In this document: piece after piece, positions 51,410 to 63,600 of the stretch
Position numbering within the stretch: the first letter of the stretch is position 1
Layout: each line of letters opens with the position of its first letter
Assembly: GCA_016271365.2 (NCBI GenBank)
Contig: CM057456.1
Span: 167,293,501 to 167,357,500 of the forward strand
Direction: 5' to 3'
Length of the DNA stretch: 64,000 nucleotides
From: Neoceratodus forsteri
Lineage: Eukaryota; Chordata; Ceratodontiformes; Ceratodontidae
Position numbers and translations under genes: made by a program
The notes under the pieces: generated by a model
What the model was told of the DNA's origin: nothing
Seen by the model: the letters and a program-made list of their open reading frames with translations, nothing else
Database searches by the model: none

Positions 51410-53700
51410 GGAATTTGGAAAAAAAGTATTGACAGTTACCAAAGTTATGAGCCTGTGTTAGCAAAATGTAATGTAGTCTCATAAATGTGTTGTTCTGTAG
51501 TATTTTTACACCAGATTTTCAGCATAATGTAGCCTTGTAATAACACTATTTCATGAAGAAGGGCAGATAAAATGTTCAACTCCTGGCCTAAAGGTGATTT
51601 TGTGCAGGGACTGCGAAATCACCTTTCAGGATGCGAAAAAACATTTTGACCAGGATTTGAAAAATGACAGCTGTCACATTCATAAGGCACTGTAAAGATA
51701 TGGCTGTGATGTAAATTTGGGGTACAAATATTTAACCAAAGTTATGAGCCTGCATTCCCAAAATTCAATATAGGCTCATAACTTTGTTATTTTTTAATAT
51801 TTTTACACCAAATTTTCAATACAGCTTTCTTATGACCCTATCTCATGAAAAAGGACAGAGAACATTTTCAACTCCTGTCCAAAAGGTAATTTTGTGCAGG
51901 GACCACAAAAATCACCTTTTCAGATGTAAAAAACATTTTGGCTAGGATTTGAAAAATGACAGTTGTCACATTCATGAGGTGCTGTAAAGATATGCCTATG
52001 TTGTAAATTTGGAGTATGAATATTAAAAAGTACCAAAGTTATAAGCCTGCATTTACAAAATTCAATATAGGCTCATTACTTTGTTTTGTTTTTGAATATT
52101 TTTACACCAAATTTTCTACATTGCCTCCCTATGACCCCATCTCATGAACAAGGGCAGAGACAATTTTCAACTCCTGTCCAAAAGATGATTTCATGCTGGA
52201 ACTGCAAAATCACCTTTTAGGACATATTTGCCTAATGTTGGTGCAATTGTTCATGAGGCAGCATCCCGAAAAAGGCATGTTGAAAATTTGGGCCAAAAGT
52301 ATGCAAAAATGCCCAAGTTATACCACTAGGTTCAAAACACTATTGAAATGCATTGAACCGCATACCTGATTCTTCAGTTTGCAGTCCAGCTTTGAAGAGT
52401 GAAGACATGTCTGTCATCCAAGAGGATTATGGCATTGGATACCCAATGGGTAAGTAAGGGCTTGGGGAGAAGTGGGGTGGTGGGTGCTGAGTTGTAGGGC
52501 CAGGTGGGTGGAGGGACAAGAATAGCCACTAAAGACATTTTCTTTTTCCAGGGTTTAAAAAAAGAGTGGTTGGCCCAGTGGCACTGAGGGCTGAAGCACT
52601 GGATGCCACACCTCATGCCATGCCGGTGACCCAGGTTTCGGGAATGAGCCCGGGCTGCCGGAGGTCGACCAGGGAGAGAGAGGATTGAGCATCTGTGGAC
52701 TGCTCTCCTCTCTCTCTGGGGAGGGATCCAGGGAGTGCCCAGTGCAACAGCAGCCCCCAGTGGAAGCCAGAGGATGTGCACACACTGGGCAATGAGCTGA
52801 GAAGGAGGGAGCTGTGGTGGATGTCTCATGACCTCATTGCACATCCAAGCTCTGGGGGCGGGTTGAGGGACAAACTTGAGAAAAAAATCCCCTGTCTCTG
52901 GGGAGGCGACAGAACCACCAGGGGCCTGGATCCACACGTTCAGAGTCTGCCACAATGCCCGACATGAATTTGGGGACTCTGGTTCTCCTTAGAGGGCCCA
53001 GGGGAGAGACTGGAGTCCTGACACTGACACAGTAGCTCGGGTTGCAGCAGTTCAGGTGGATGGTTAGGATCCAGACCCAAGTGTGGATTCCTGAGAGAAG
53101 CCCCAGGGTCAGGTGTAAACAGAGTCCACAAAAAAAAAGAGGATTCTGGATCCCGACACTGGAGGATTGGGGGTATACACACCCGACAGTGACATTTTGA
53201 CTGTGGGGTCCCCTACAGCTACTACAGTGCCATGTCACTGTAGTGAACTCACTGGAACCTGGCACAGTCTGTCAGGGGTCCTACACTCCCTCCCAAATCA
53301 GCTCCGATTTGGAGCTGAGAATTCTAAGTGGGGGGTGTGGGGGGGCACAGCCCCATGTGGGGGGCTTGGGGTGAAGCCCCCTGAAGAAAACACTTGTTGT
53401 TCTCTGAAACCAGTAGCTGACAGCAAAATGCAGTCAACCTGCTGGTTTCACTATCAGGTCGCTCGACAAAATTTTGTCAGTGACCCATCGTAGATCAGGA
53501 TTAGGTACCCCAGTGTCCTCTTATGTTTCTGGGGAGGTGGGGTGGTGGGTGTTCAGAGGGAGGGTTGGGTGGGGGAATTTAAAAAAACACCATGGAGTCC
53601 TGATCATGACACTGGGGGATTGGGCACCCCCAGTGTCACTCTTATGTTTCTGGGGGGGAGGTGTGGGGTGGGTTGATATCTTTAATTTAAAAAAATAAAA
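51410..53700 (+). repeat. Composite repeat family, copy C
   Basis: Three monomers with ACACCA.ATTTTC anchors at 51508, 51805 and 52104 (296-300 bp apart) lead into GCTTTGAAGAGTGAAGACAT. GTAAGT follows at 52450, and TCTTTTTCCAG ends at 52551 (102-bp interval). A 900-bp GC-rich segment follows with no counterpart in A or B. At 53495 and 53618 the terminal repeat GGGGGATTGGGCACCCCCAG occurs again. The 193-codon minus-strand frame at 52374-52955 spans this non-conserved part and has no recognised domain. Confidence 0.75.
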
Positions 53701-53702
53701 AT

Positions 53703-53856
53703 TAGCAGTCACAGCTGAACATGGCACACTCCACCAGGTCCAAGATGGCCACCACACTGTACAGTCCATGCGCTAGTAGTCACGTATGCACAGTACAGTT
53801 TGGTGGCCATCTTGGATGTGGCAGAGTGTGCCATGTTCTACCGTGACCACTGACAC
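53703..53856. repeat. Hairpin repeat, ~65-bp arms
   Basis: AACATGGCACACTCCACCAG, TCCAAGATGGCCACCA and CACTGTACAGT on the left are mirrored as ACAGTACAGTTTGGTGGCCA and CTTGGATGTGGCAGAGTGTG CCATGTT on the right around a loop at about 53767-53783. It is a candidate MITE. Confidence 0.8.
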
Positions 53857-53867
53857 AGTAAAAGTAG

Positions 53868-53975
53868 TGCAGTGCTACTTCCAATTGAGAGAATGAGCAC
53901 AGTGCTTCACAGATGCAGAGGCAACTGTGGTGCAACTCCAGCATGCTGTTCAATTGGAAGGAATGCACTGAGTCC
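53868..53975. repeat. Second hairpin, ~50-bp arms
   Basis: AGTGCAGTGCTACTTCCAAT..GAGCACAGTGCTTCACAG..GCAGAGGCA and TGTGGTGCAACTCCAGCATG..CAATTGGAAGGAATGCACT are inverse. It follows the previous hairpin after only about 10 bases, so the two may be one element with a two-stem structure. Confidence 0.65.
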
Positions 53976-54024
53976 TTTTCTCATAGCAAGAGGTCTGTAG
54001 GGCTATGCCCACTGCAGCCCTAAA

Positions 54025-55095
54025 AAGTAGCAACATCTGACTGCTCCAATTACAGATGAATGTCTGACTTCTGTTATATGTAAGATCTTTGAAGGTTTCG
54101 TTAAGGAGTCAGTAACTAACACTTAAAACTGAATGGCAACAGTGACTTATATCATGGGTTCAGGGTTGGAAACTCCTGCACCACAAATCTTATTTCATTT
54201 TATAACACAGTAAATAAGAATGTAGACATAGGGAAACCTGTGGAGATAATTTTCCTAGGTTATGCTAAATCCTTTGATAAGGTCCCACATCAAGAAATCA
54301 TTTACAAATTAATATGGATTGGCATTAACATTGAGATAGTGACATAGATTGACAACCAGGTAAATGCTAGAACGCAGAGAGTCAAAATATGTGACCACCT
54401 GTCATTAGAAGGTCCTGTGTTGAGTGGTAAACCTCAGGAATTTGGCCTGGTGCTCATCGTATTTAATATCTTTATCATAGCTATGGGGAGATTAATCAAT
54501 TCTTGGTATAACAAATTTGCAGATGACATAATAATCAGATCTGTGTTGAGATTTGTAACCGATTGTACAAAAGTTTAATCTGTCTTAGACAGCACTGTAA
54601 CATGGACAAAACTTGGGGCATGGAATTAAATGTTAAGGAATGCAAAATTATGAACCTAGGTAAAAATAACGTAGGTTACAAATACTATATAAATGGCACT
54701 GAAATTACAACTACCACTAATGAAAGAGACCGAGGTATCACAATTTCATATAATCTTAAATCATCTTCTTCTTGTCAAAATATTACAGGAAAAAACATAT
54801 AGAATCTTTGGTTGCATAAAACACTGTTTCACCTCTAGGAATGAAAGGGTCATTTTTGCTGTATATGGCAACTTGATATGGCCACACCTAGATTACAGCT
54901 CACCCATCTGAAACCCCTATCTAAGCAAAGATAGAATTACAGTATGTTAGAAATAGTACAACGAGGAGTGATAAAATTAATATGGAATATAAAAAAACAT
55001 TCCATGTAAACAACAACTTCAAAAGTTGGGACTGATGTCACTCAAAAATCAGAGAAAAAGGGGAGATTTTCTATTAATGTATGAGATACAGTAAT
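54025..55095 (+). pseudogene. CR1-group LINE reverse transcriptase and C-terminus, decayed
   Basis: Plus-strand reading gives LTSVICKIFEGFVKESVTN (about 54060-54115), the GPVLSGKPQEFGLVLIVFNI region and NKFADDIIIRS (about 54505-54540). Then come GMELNVKECKIMNLGKNNVG (54563-54802), RIFGCIKHCFTSRNERVIFA and PHLDYSSPI (54693-54911), and LQKLGLMSLKNQRKRGDFLL near 55020-55070. The order matches CR1-group ORF2. Stops and shifts are abundant; the Asp pair of the active site is intact. Confidence 0.8.
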
Positions 55096-56329
55096 GAAGT
55101 TGTGTGATCAGGCAGAATAGGGTATCACTGGACTATCAAGTATGCCTATGGACAGTTTATTTGGTGTAATTTGGGATTAGGCATGAGGGTAAACCAATCA
55201 ACTACTAGTTATGCCTAAGGGCAATTTAAGTCAAGTGCCTAATGGCAGTTTAATTTGTGTGATCAGGGATCAGGTGGGAGAAAGTGGGTATCACCATTGG
55301 GGGAAGGGGGTTGTATACAATGGTGTGTTGATAAGAGCAGGGTTCTGAAAGCATTACTTAGCACTTCCTCTGCAGCCTGTTGGCACTCAGAGAACCCTCT
55401 GAATATATCAGTGCACCCTGTATGCAGGATGGTTCCCTCATTTGTATTGGCACGGGATGTATTCTGCACAGCTCTGCAATCCACTATGTGCAGTACAGGG
55501 AGGTCCTTAGAATACTGCTCTTGCCACATTCAGACATGCTGTCTTGTTAGTGTGGAACTGTTTTTTAAGGCTATGCAAGCCTTCTGCATATGGGAGTCCT
55601 AATCCTGAAGTATTCTGCCTCCATTTTATAGCATCTGGGGGAAATAAAAGTTTACAAAGCATACAGTATGGAGAAAGGAGCAGCTGCCTAATTTTCAGAG
55701 TTTGTTTAGCTACTGTATGTTAAGATGCTTTTCCTAATCTTCTCAGCCTCCTCATTCTACATGTAAGTTGGGGGTAAGTGGTGTCAAGTTATACAGTCAA
55801 AGACAACAAAGTTACTATAGGAAATTAAGTCAGCCTTTTCTATTCCTTCAGCGCTGAGTGTCTAAACCCCCTCACTGAATGCAGATGATTCCAAATTTGA
55901 GTGGCAGGTTTGAAATCTTGTTTATAATAAAGCTGAGTCATAATTAAATGCAGCTCTGCATAGTAAGTTGTTTTTCTGAATAGTATACAGTTTAATGCAA
56001 ACTTATAGTCAGACCCAGAATAATAATACTTGACCATAGCCTTGCACCATTTTATGGAATCATGGCCACAGTCTAGTGTGTCATCAGTCTTAACCACTTG
56101 CAGGTTTGAATGTGTGTGATGCATTTCCTCATGTGTAGAGAAATGGCAATTCACAGCAGTGCAAAAGGCAACTTCTCAAGTCATATGTTTCTGTTCCTGA
56201 AGGAAGTGCTTTGTTTGTTTTATGTGTCTGAAACTAGAGACAGATGCCAGACCAACAAAACATGTCTCATGACCCAAGGAGTATTTACAGTATTACAGTA
56301 TATTTGAAATGGGATGTGACATTGTTACC
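55096..56329. other. Unassigned stretch, no gene
   Basis: Short degenerate repeats (TTGTGTGATCAGG, TGCCTA.GG.CAGTTTA) occur between 55095 and 55265. Frames at 55255-55602 and 55840-56154 show no recognised domain. Nothing else could be supported. Confidence 0.4.
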
Positions 56330-56819
56330 TTTCAGAGACTCTAGAGCAAAAAATTCTGGGAATGGAGAGGTTAGGGCATGAGAAACAATTAGGAAAGCTG
56401 GGTATGTTTACCCTGGAAACAAAGGCTAAAGTTGAATATTTCCATTATTGTAATTTGAACGAGACTGGTTAAGGTGAGTCAGGAAAAATATTTTTTAGAT
56501 TGTTCAGGACAATAAAAATAAAGAGTAAAACCTATGCTAAAGAGTGTGGGGGTAGAAGTAAAGTTTAAATGAGGAAGCAGTTTTGCGAGCAAAGAGTGGC
56601 AAAATGATAGAATAAGATCCCAAAGGAAATGGGGATTACTGGCTCTTTTAAACTCAGACTGGATCAGTTTCATGGAGAATTGCCCGGTAAAATACTTTAT
56701 TGGGTCAGGAGGGTCCTGAGAAACATACCTCAAAGCAAAACTAGTCTGCCTGGCAGGCACATATGAATTACTTTGCCTTGATTTCCCACTGAGGTTTCTA
56801 CTACAGGTTGGTTTCCTCA
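56330..56819 (+). mobile_element. CR1-group LINE 3' fragment, plus strand
   Basis: A decayed C-terminal coding segment can be read: GHEKQLGKLGMFTLETKAKV near 56375, followed by sequence like the terminal 'F....W......G...F...LD' region at 56580-56680 (NSDWISFMENCPVKYFIG-like). No octamer 3' repeat remains; the A-tailed repeat at 56820 abuts it. Confidence 0.5.
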
Positions 56820-56985
56820 TCTATTTATTTACTTAGCTTTTGTTGACTGGGAAAGGAGGGCTAGGAAATTCTGCCTATTTTTAGCCTCATCCCAGTGGAT
56901 GCAGTGGAGGGGAGTTATAGATGTAAGCCAACTATAATTGAACCAGATTAAGCTGTTGGTTGTATTTTAGTTAGTGGGGAAAATT
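56820..56985 (-). repeat. A-tailed dispersed repeat (SINE-like), copy 2
   Basis: Same family as 8452-8606, also in minus orientation. It shares CTTTTGTTGACTGGG, TTCTGCCTATTTTTAG, GAACCAGATTAAGCTGTTGG and GTATTTT on the plus strand. The A-rich tail on minus is AAATAAATAAATAG type. It lies between a CR1 3' fragment and the Tx1 element. Confidence 0.6.
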
Positions 56986-57343
56986 TGGCCAGGACACCAT
57001 GGAAACTCCCCTTCTCTTCCTGCAGGGGGCCTTGCTTCCTGTGGGACAGGGGATAAGCCCAGAGATGGAGGAGAATGCTAAAGAGTCCTGAGTGGTGGAG
57101 CAAGCTTCCTTCTGCACCTGGTGTATCGAAGAAGCCCCTACAGTTCTTAAGAGCATTCTGCCTGTGAAATCTATGGATCCTAGTAATGTGGCTGATACTT
57201 CAATGGAGTCAGCCACTTCTTCAGGCATGATGGAATATGAACAAGGTGTTGTCTCACCTCTGGTCTCTCCTGAGGACAGGTTGACTTCTGCAGACAGTCA
57301 GATGGTGTTTTCCTCTGGCTCTCCTGTGATACTTAAAATGGTA

Positions 57344-57519
57344 CAGTGCTCCCTCTCTATAAAGAACCCCCTATAACATACTCCCTCTTATAGTGAACAG
57401 CTTTGATGGCTCCCATTGTTGGCTACATAGGCCTATTAGCACCTCGCTATAGTGAACACCTAGCTATACTGAAGACCTCAGCTGGCTCCAGAGGTCTTCA
57501 CTATAGAGATGGAGCATTG
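57344..57519. mobile_element. Pogo/Tigger-like MITE, 176 bp
   Basis: The MITE starts CAGTGCTCCCTCTCTATAAA and ends with the inverse CACTATAGAGATGGAGCATTG. TA lies on both sides (57342-57343 and 57520-57521), the target duplication of the Tc1/mariner superfamily. CAGTGCTCC ends with TATAGAGA-type subterminal sequence resemble pogo-group elements. It interrupts the Tx1 ORF1 N-terminal region. No ORF. Confidence 0.85.
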
Positions 57520-59554
57520 TATCTTTGACTACTGATTGTATGGTGTCAGTGGGCAATTCTGCCAAGGGCTCTGTAGTTCTTGAGGATGCCGCCATGCTAC
57601 AGGTAGAAAGTGAAGGAGTCTTCCATGAGGAACTGCGTTTGGAGGTAGAACTTCAGAAAAAGATGTTCGCTTTGTTGAAATATATTACAGATGAAGAGGA
57701 AAGTTGTATGCAGCAAAAAGAGAAGCTCTGATCAAGACTGGCTACTGCTATGCTCAACTCTTCTCATCGACCAGTAAAAGATGTTTCTATTTCTTTACCT
57801 CCCTGCTTGCAGAGTGCTTTGTTTCATGTCAGCCAGTTCCAGAACTCCGGTCAGTTATTCTGGAGTTAGTAGCCTGTGTGGAAGAGTCAGCAGGCTCAAA
57901 GTCACAGTTCACACCGGACCATCTCCAGTAATGGCCACCCACACCGAAACTGACAGCGAGTGGAGGCCAGAGACTGATCAAAACTTGAGTCTGGGTTTGT
58001 TTTCCATTAACATGAGAGGTAATGAGAGCAAAACTGATCCTAAGGTGAGTTTCAGTAAAGTACTGAAAGAAACAAAGTATTTGCACAATGCAGCATTAAT
58101 TGATGCCAAACTTACTGATGCTGGCTGGGAAAAAATGAAAACAGCTATGGTTGGAGCCATGGCTCCCATCCTTTGTGGTGTGGTCCAGTACCTCTCTCTA
58201 CGCCCATACCAGTTTCACCAACCAGACAATTCATTATGGGGGCATCCGCTGTTAGCAATTCACAAAATGGGTCACATGATGCTGGGCCACAGACTCCTGA
58301 AGATTGTTTTCATCCCCTCTTTCTCTTCATTGCGCTGACCTTACTGTCTTAGCTGGACAATCAAAAGGTCAGAAAGTGAAAGAGTTGGCTGTCCATTCAC
58401 CTCTGTCCTTGGAGATATCTGAATCTTTTGATTTCACACAGGAGGCAGTGTTGTTGAAACAGCTGACGAATGGCAACACCACCGTGTTTGAAGTTCCCCA
58501 GGTGCCACGGGATTACCCGAGCATGGTAGGATCTCTAGTGGTCACTTCTGGAATGTTGACTTTTACCCATACTAGTTCTAGGATGTCTAATCTGGTGCCA
58601 TGCTCTGTGTAGCTAATAGAAGATGGGGCATCCATTTCAATTAATACCAGTTCTTCTGGCCTGCTTTTCCCCAACACACAAGAGCCCATAATATACAGAA
58701 TCTAAGATTCATGGTACAGTCTGTCCCCAGTCAAGAAGCTGCCCTATGGGACGTGCCTGCCTCTCCCAAGCCAGGAACATCAAGGAATCAGCCTGTTTTA
58801 CCATCCCCCCCCCGAATAACAAATGGAATTCTGATTGTTTATGTGTGATTGAACCAGCGAAGAGAGGAATTCTGTTCAGCTCCACTACAAAGGGGGAACG
58901 GAGGAAATGCCAGACCATATTTTTGTTGCACGGACCTTACTGAAGACAGAAATGTTTTTTTGCCTCTGAAATTCTCATCCTTATTCTCTCAGTTGGCATT
59001 ACTTACTTCAATATTGGCTTCAAGTCCCCCACAGGACTGAATTATTTTTGGAAAAAGTATGCTGATCTAAAGAATATGGTGGTGTGGACTGCCTTTCTTG
59101 TAGTTCCATTAACTGAACCTATCATGAAAATTGTTACCATCCTGTTCAAAAATGAGAGTGTTGGCATTATTGACATCCTATATTGTCTGACGCAGAGAGG
59201 CAGTCTTTGGTAATCTCGACCCCATCATGGATTCCGAATACATCTAGACTGGAGGCTGGAAAATCAAAGTTTGCCTACTACATTCAGACACAGGTATACA
59301 GTCTCTCCCTAACTGCTTCTTCTTGAGGAGGATCTGTGGGGTTTTGTTTTTACCAAAGACAACCTAAAGCTTTTTATAAAAGTGGTTACACTTCACATCT
59401 CAGTAATGTTTGCAATAAACTGAAATGTGGTCTCTGTTCTGAACTGGGCCATCTTAGTTCAAAATGTATCCAGAACATGAAATGCAATTTATGTAATAAG
59501 CTGGGATATTCATATCAGACTTGTCCTTGGGCAGCTCATAATAAAGAATATGTG

Positions 59555-59868
59555 TAAGAACAAGGGGGCACCATTTGAAGATGGGGAGGGGGGAAGGCTC
59601 AGGGGCAATGTGAGGAATTATTTTTTCATGGAGAAGGTGGTGGACACATGAAACAGCCTTCCTGAGGAGGTTGTGGGGTCACAAATAGGGGGAATTCAAG
59701 AATACTTGGGACAGACATAAGGCAATTCTGGTGGTGGTTAGGAAGAAGTAAGCTGTTAGTTAACTAGGATCTGCAGCTTATCCAATAGGTAGAGAAATGG
59801 TCAGACTGGGTGGGCCAAGTGGTCTTTATCTGCTGTCAAAGTCTATGTTTCTATGAGATCATATGGAC
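59555..59868 (+). mobile_element. CR1 3' end inserted in Tx1 ORF1
   Basis: The 314-bp fragment opens with TAAGAACAAGGGGGCACCAT and codes for the CR1 C-terminal end (GRLRGNVRNYFFMEKVVDT, LPEEVVGS). It then carries the GACATAAGGCAATTCTGGTG 3' region, ending near TCTATGTTTCTATGA. TATGTG flanks it at 59549-59554 and 59869-59874. Removing the insert with one copy of TATGTG rejoins the Tx1 frame without a shift, which supports a 6-bp duplication. Confidence 0.8.
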
Positions 59869-60624
59869 TATGTGGAACATGATTTTTACTGTAATCATAT
59901 CCAAAGAGAAGGACCTAGTAGAGAAGAGCCTGTACCTTCTGTGCCTGAGCTGCCCCCAGCAGTGGAAATGGCAGTATCATATATCCCCCCAGAAGATAGT
60001 GGTTTTGAGGTCTCAGACAACTTTCCAATGGTGGACGTGCCTTTTCCTACACCTACTGTACCAGATCCTCCTGCCCCCTCTTCAGGCTCCTGATCCTTAA
60101 AGCACTGTGGATCTCCCTAAAGATAGTACTTCTATTGACTTTGATATTGCAACTGTTGAAACTGTTCCATTAAATCTTCCTCCCTCAGAACCTAGTGAGC
60201 AGGAAGTCACCTAGGCCTTGGGGACAGAAGACATGTCTACTTCCATACCGCTTCTTTCTACTCCTGACACCAAAAATCTATACATACTGTAGTTTCTCAC
60301 CATATTAAAAGAATGAGGGGTTGGCCTATGGCAAAACTCACAAACTGCAAAGACATTCCTTTACAATATAAATCTGACATGTTACTGAAAAGGAAAGATT
60401 GGAGGAGGGGACATGAAAGAGGATTCTGATGGGTCTTTCCTGACATTGTCACAACACAACCCTTCCTTGGATAATGACAGTGATAGTTTAGAGTTGCATT
60501 CCACCAAAAAGAGGAAGCAGAGAGTGGGGTGGGGGGTAAGAAAAGTACAAAATAATGAATGTGTTATGATTTAGTTTTCTTCTTCTTCTTCTGTTAGTGG
60601 GGAAGGGGGGTCCACAATTTTTTG

Positions 60625-63600
60625 ATTGGCACCTTAAGTGCCAATAGCATGAAATCAGGTAAGCATAGTTTGGACACCCTGGCTTTTTAGCAGTCCAAAT
60701 GTGACATTATTTTCTTACAAGATACTCATTTACATTCCAATAATGAAATTGGTATGACCCAAAGACTTTGGTCTTTGGGCCTCTCCTTCTGGTCACTTGG
60801 TGAGGACAGGTGCTCCAGAGTGGGCATATTTCTTTCCACCCCTAATGTTAAAATGTCCTGCTTAGTGGACATAGTCCCTCTCATGCACTTTTGGTAGCTA
60901 TCTCTTTTGGCACTGTTTCTTTATGATTCATCAATGCATTTGCCTCTCGGTCAAAGGCAGAGAAGGATGACTTGTTTAAACTGATTCAGCTTTATTTATA
61001 TACCAGGAAAGGGGTTATCTTGGTGGGATTTTAATTGTGGACTGGAACCCGTGGATAAGGGGGCAAAGACTACCAAATCCTTTTGTGACTCTAACTGCTT
61101 GAATGATATTATTTCTAAGGCAGGGTTGTTTTGATCCAGCTGGGACAATTTGAGGAAAAGAGATACATACCTGTTTTAAGTTTATCTATTTACATTGATT
61201 TTGTGTGTGTTCTCCATGGTTTGGTAATTCTTTACAGCATACCGAACCAGTAGAGATGTCAGACCACAGACTGGTGCAGACCACTTTGGGCCCTTACTCA
61301 CAGGATGAGTTCAGGACATTGGAAATTAAACATCTCTTTACGGGAGGATGTCACTCTTAGAAAGTTATTGAATTATTTGGTCCAAGCCCCAAAATTTGCT
61401 TGTGTATTATATGACTCCCCCACTGAATGGTGGGAGGATGCAAAACTGGAATTAAAGTATTTTTTTTTTTAAGTCCCAAGGGGGACAAAATGGCCCATAA
61501 GCAATAAATAGTATATACAATATCTGAAACTTTGCCAGTGGTTTCATAGGTTATTGTCTATACCAGGCACAACAGGACAGGATTAATTTACCCAAATTTC
61601 ATTAATCAAGACAGAAATAATATATTTTCAGTACCATTCTATCAAATCCTTGGTGTTAGAACAAAAAATATAATATTAAGGGGACTAAATTTCAGACTAA
61701 TCCCTTTGACCTCTGTAAACTCAGTACAGCTGATCAAACTTTTCCCACATTAAACACGTGGATAGTACACTCTTAATGACTACACAGGAGCAATTTTCTT
61801 CTTTAGAGAGACATGTGAGCTTCATCTTTGGAACCATAGCCCCTTCAGCACCTGATGTTGAGAATTTTCTCAGGAATTTCCTAGTTCTGACTCTTTCTGA
61901 AGTCCAAGTAGACTACTTATAGTCTGACATCTCTCGCTCAGATAAAGGGAAATTCCCTGAAAACAGAATTGGTCATGCTTTTTAATTACATGCTCACCAA
62001 TGGAAAAGTGGATCATAGTATGGTGCATGGTTTGTTAATATAGTTTGATAAAAGGAAAAACTCAAACATCTCTAATTGGAGGATGATTAGCCTCTTAAAT
62101 AAAGACCTTAACATTTTGTCCAAATTTTGGCTTCCAGATTGTCCCCAGTCATTCAAACTTTGGTAGACCCCTCAAAGACCTGTAGTGTTTCAGGAATGGC
62201 TGTTCAGGATAATATACCTATATTAAGAGAAACAGTTGCACATGGAAACCAGAAGTGGGTCTCTAGCCCTCTCCTGATTGTAGATCAGGAGAAGGCCTTT
62301 AATTGGACTTCCTAATAATTCTTGTTTTCCACATTGTCTAAGTATGGGATTCCTGAATGTTTTATAGGTTGGTTACGCACTCTGTACACCACAGTTATGG
62401 TAGGCCCCACCTTACATGGTTGGCAGAGGATGGCTGTTGCAGTATGGAGGAGGTTCAGCAGGCCTGCCCACTCAGTCCATTACTGAATGTTTCTGGCACT
62501 GACCCTTTATTTAGATCTTTTAAAAATACTCTTGAGATTAAAGATATGAGGACATCAGCTGAGATTAATCTCCCCTTGATCTTGGCCTATTCAGATGACT
62601 TCTGCCTTCTGGTGGGGGATTTGACTTTAGCTGAACATGTGTCTCCAGTTTTGGAACACTTTTCAAGGATATCAGGAGCTAAGATGAATCGGGATAAGAG
62701 TAGTGGTATGGTATTGGGATCTCTGAAAGAAGTACATGCTGATGGAGTAATTGGGATCTCTGCAAGGCATGGTCCCCTTCAAATTCTTGTGATACAGTTC
62801 AGTGATGGGGCTTTAAAGAAGATTAACTAGGAAGTGAAACTTCGTATAGCTGAATACAAAGTAATGGCATGGAATAAGTCCCTTATGACTAAGTCAGATA
62901 GTTTTTTTTTTTATTAAAACAAGCCGACGACTGTAGGTTGGGAGCAGTGGATGACAACACCAAAGGGACTTCACCATTTCGAACAGCTTTAGACAGCGTA
63001 TCAGAATGGACCAACAGATCAAAACTAGCCCTAAATCTGGAGAAGTGTGATGTTATGCATTTAGGAAACAAAAAAACAACCATTACATATACCTTAGAAA
63101 ATCAACCACTAAAAACAACAATTGAGGAAAGAGACATGGGTATCATGGTCTCATAAGACATGACATTTACATCCTACTGCAGAAGCATAGCCCAAAAGGA
63201 GAACAGAATTCTCAATTGTATATTCAGACACATAGCTTCTAGGAGCAGGGAGGTCATTCTTCCAATGTATATCTCACTGGTAAGACCAGTGTTGGAATAT
63301 GGAGCCCAGGTCTGGTCACCATACAAAAAGAGGGATGTGGCACTGCTGGAGAGGGTACAAAGGAAGGCTACTAGGTCAATAAACAACATGTCAGGAAAGA
63401 GCTATGTCACAAGACTGAGCGAATTGAACCTGTTCTCCCTGGAGGGCAGAAGAAAGAGGGGGGATATGTGTTTGGTCCATAGATCATAGAATGACAATGA
63501 CCTCTGGGAAAATCTAGGACTGAAATTTAGCAATAATGCATATATCACTAGGTCCCATCCACTACAACTAAAGACCAGGCAGACAAGACTGGTACATACC

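Larger units (their letters stand above)
57000..60240 (+). pseudogene. Tx1 ORF1 with CCHC zinc knuckles, broken
   Basis: Plus-strand pieces are: an acidic Ser-rich N-terminus (57092-57340); a helical segment HEELRLEVELQKKMFALLKY (57525-57731); a conserved RNA-binding-type region (HYKGGTEEMPDHIFVARTLL near 58880; FWKKYADLKNMVVWTAFLVV near 59045); IWTGGWKIKVCLLHSDTG near 59245; and GVLFLPKTT / FYQRQPKAF. Then come two knuckles at 59336-59557: CGLCSELGHLSSKC is a full CX2CX4HX4C, while CNLCNKLGYSYQTC has Tyr for His. A Pro-rich tail (PSVPELPPAVEMAVSY) runs to about 60090. ORF1 of L1/Tx1 LINEs binds the element RNA. The CR1 at 59555-59868 splits the frame after the knuckles. Confidence 0.82.

Noticed and set aside
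52374..52955. 193-codon minus-strand frame in composite copy C.
   Set aside because: It crosses the monomer/intron-like boundary on the wrong strand, has no recognised domain and no counterpart in copies A or B.
53330..53400. G-rich/C-rich palindromic words (GGGGTGAAGCCCCCTG) as a Helitron terminus.
   Set aside because: No CTRR end with a preceding hairpin and no matching TC start could be placed.
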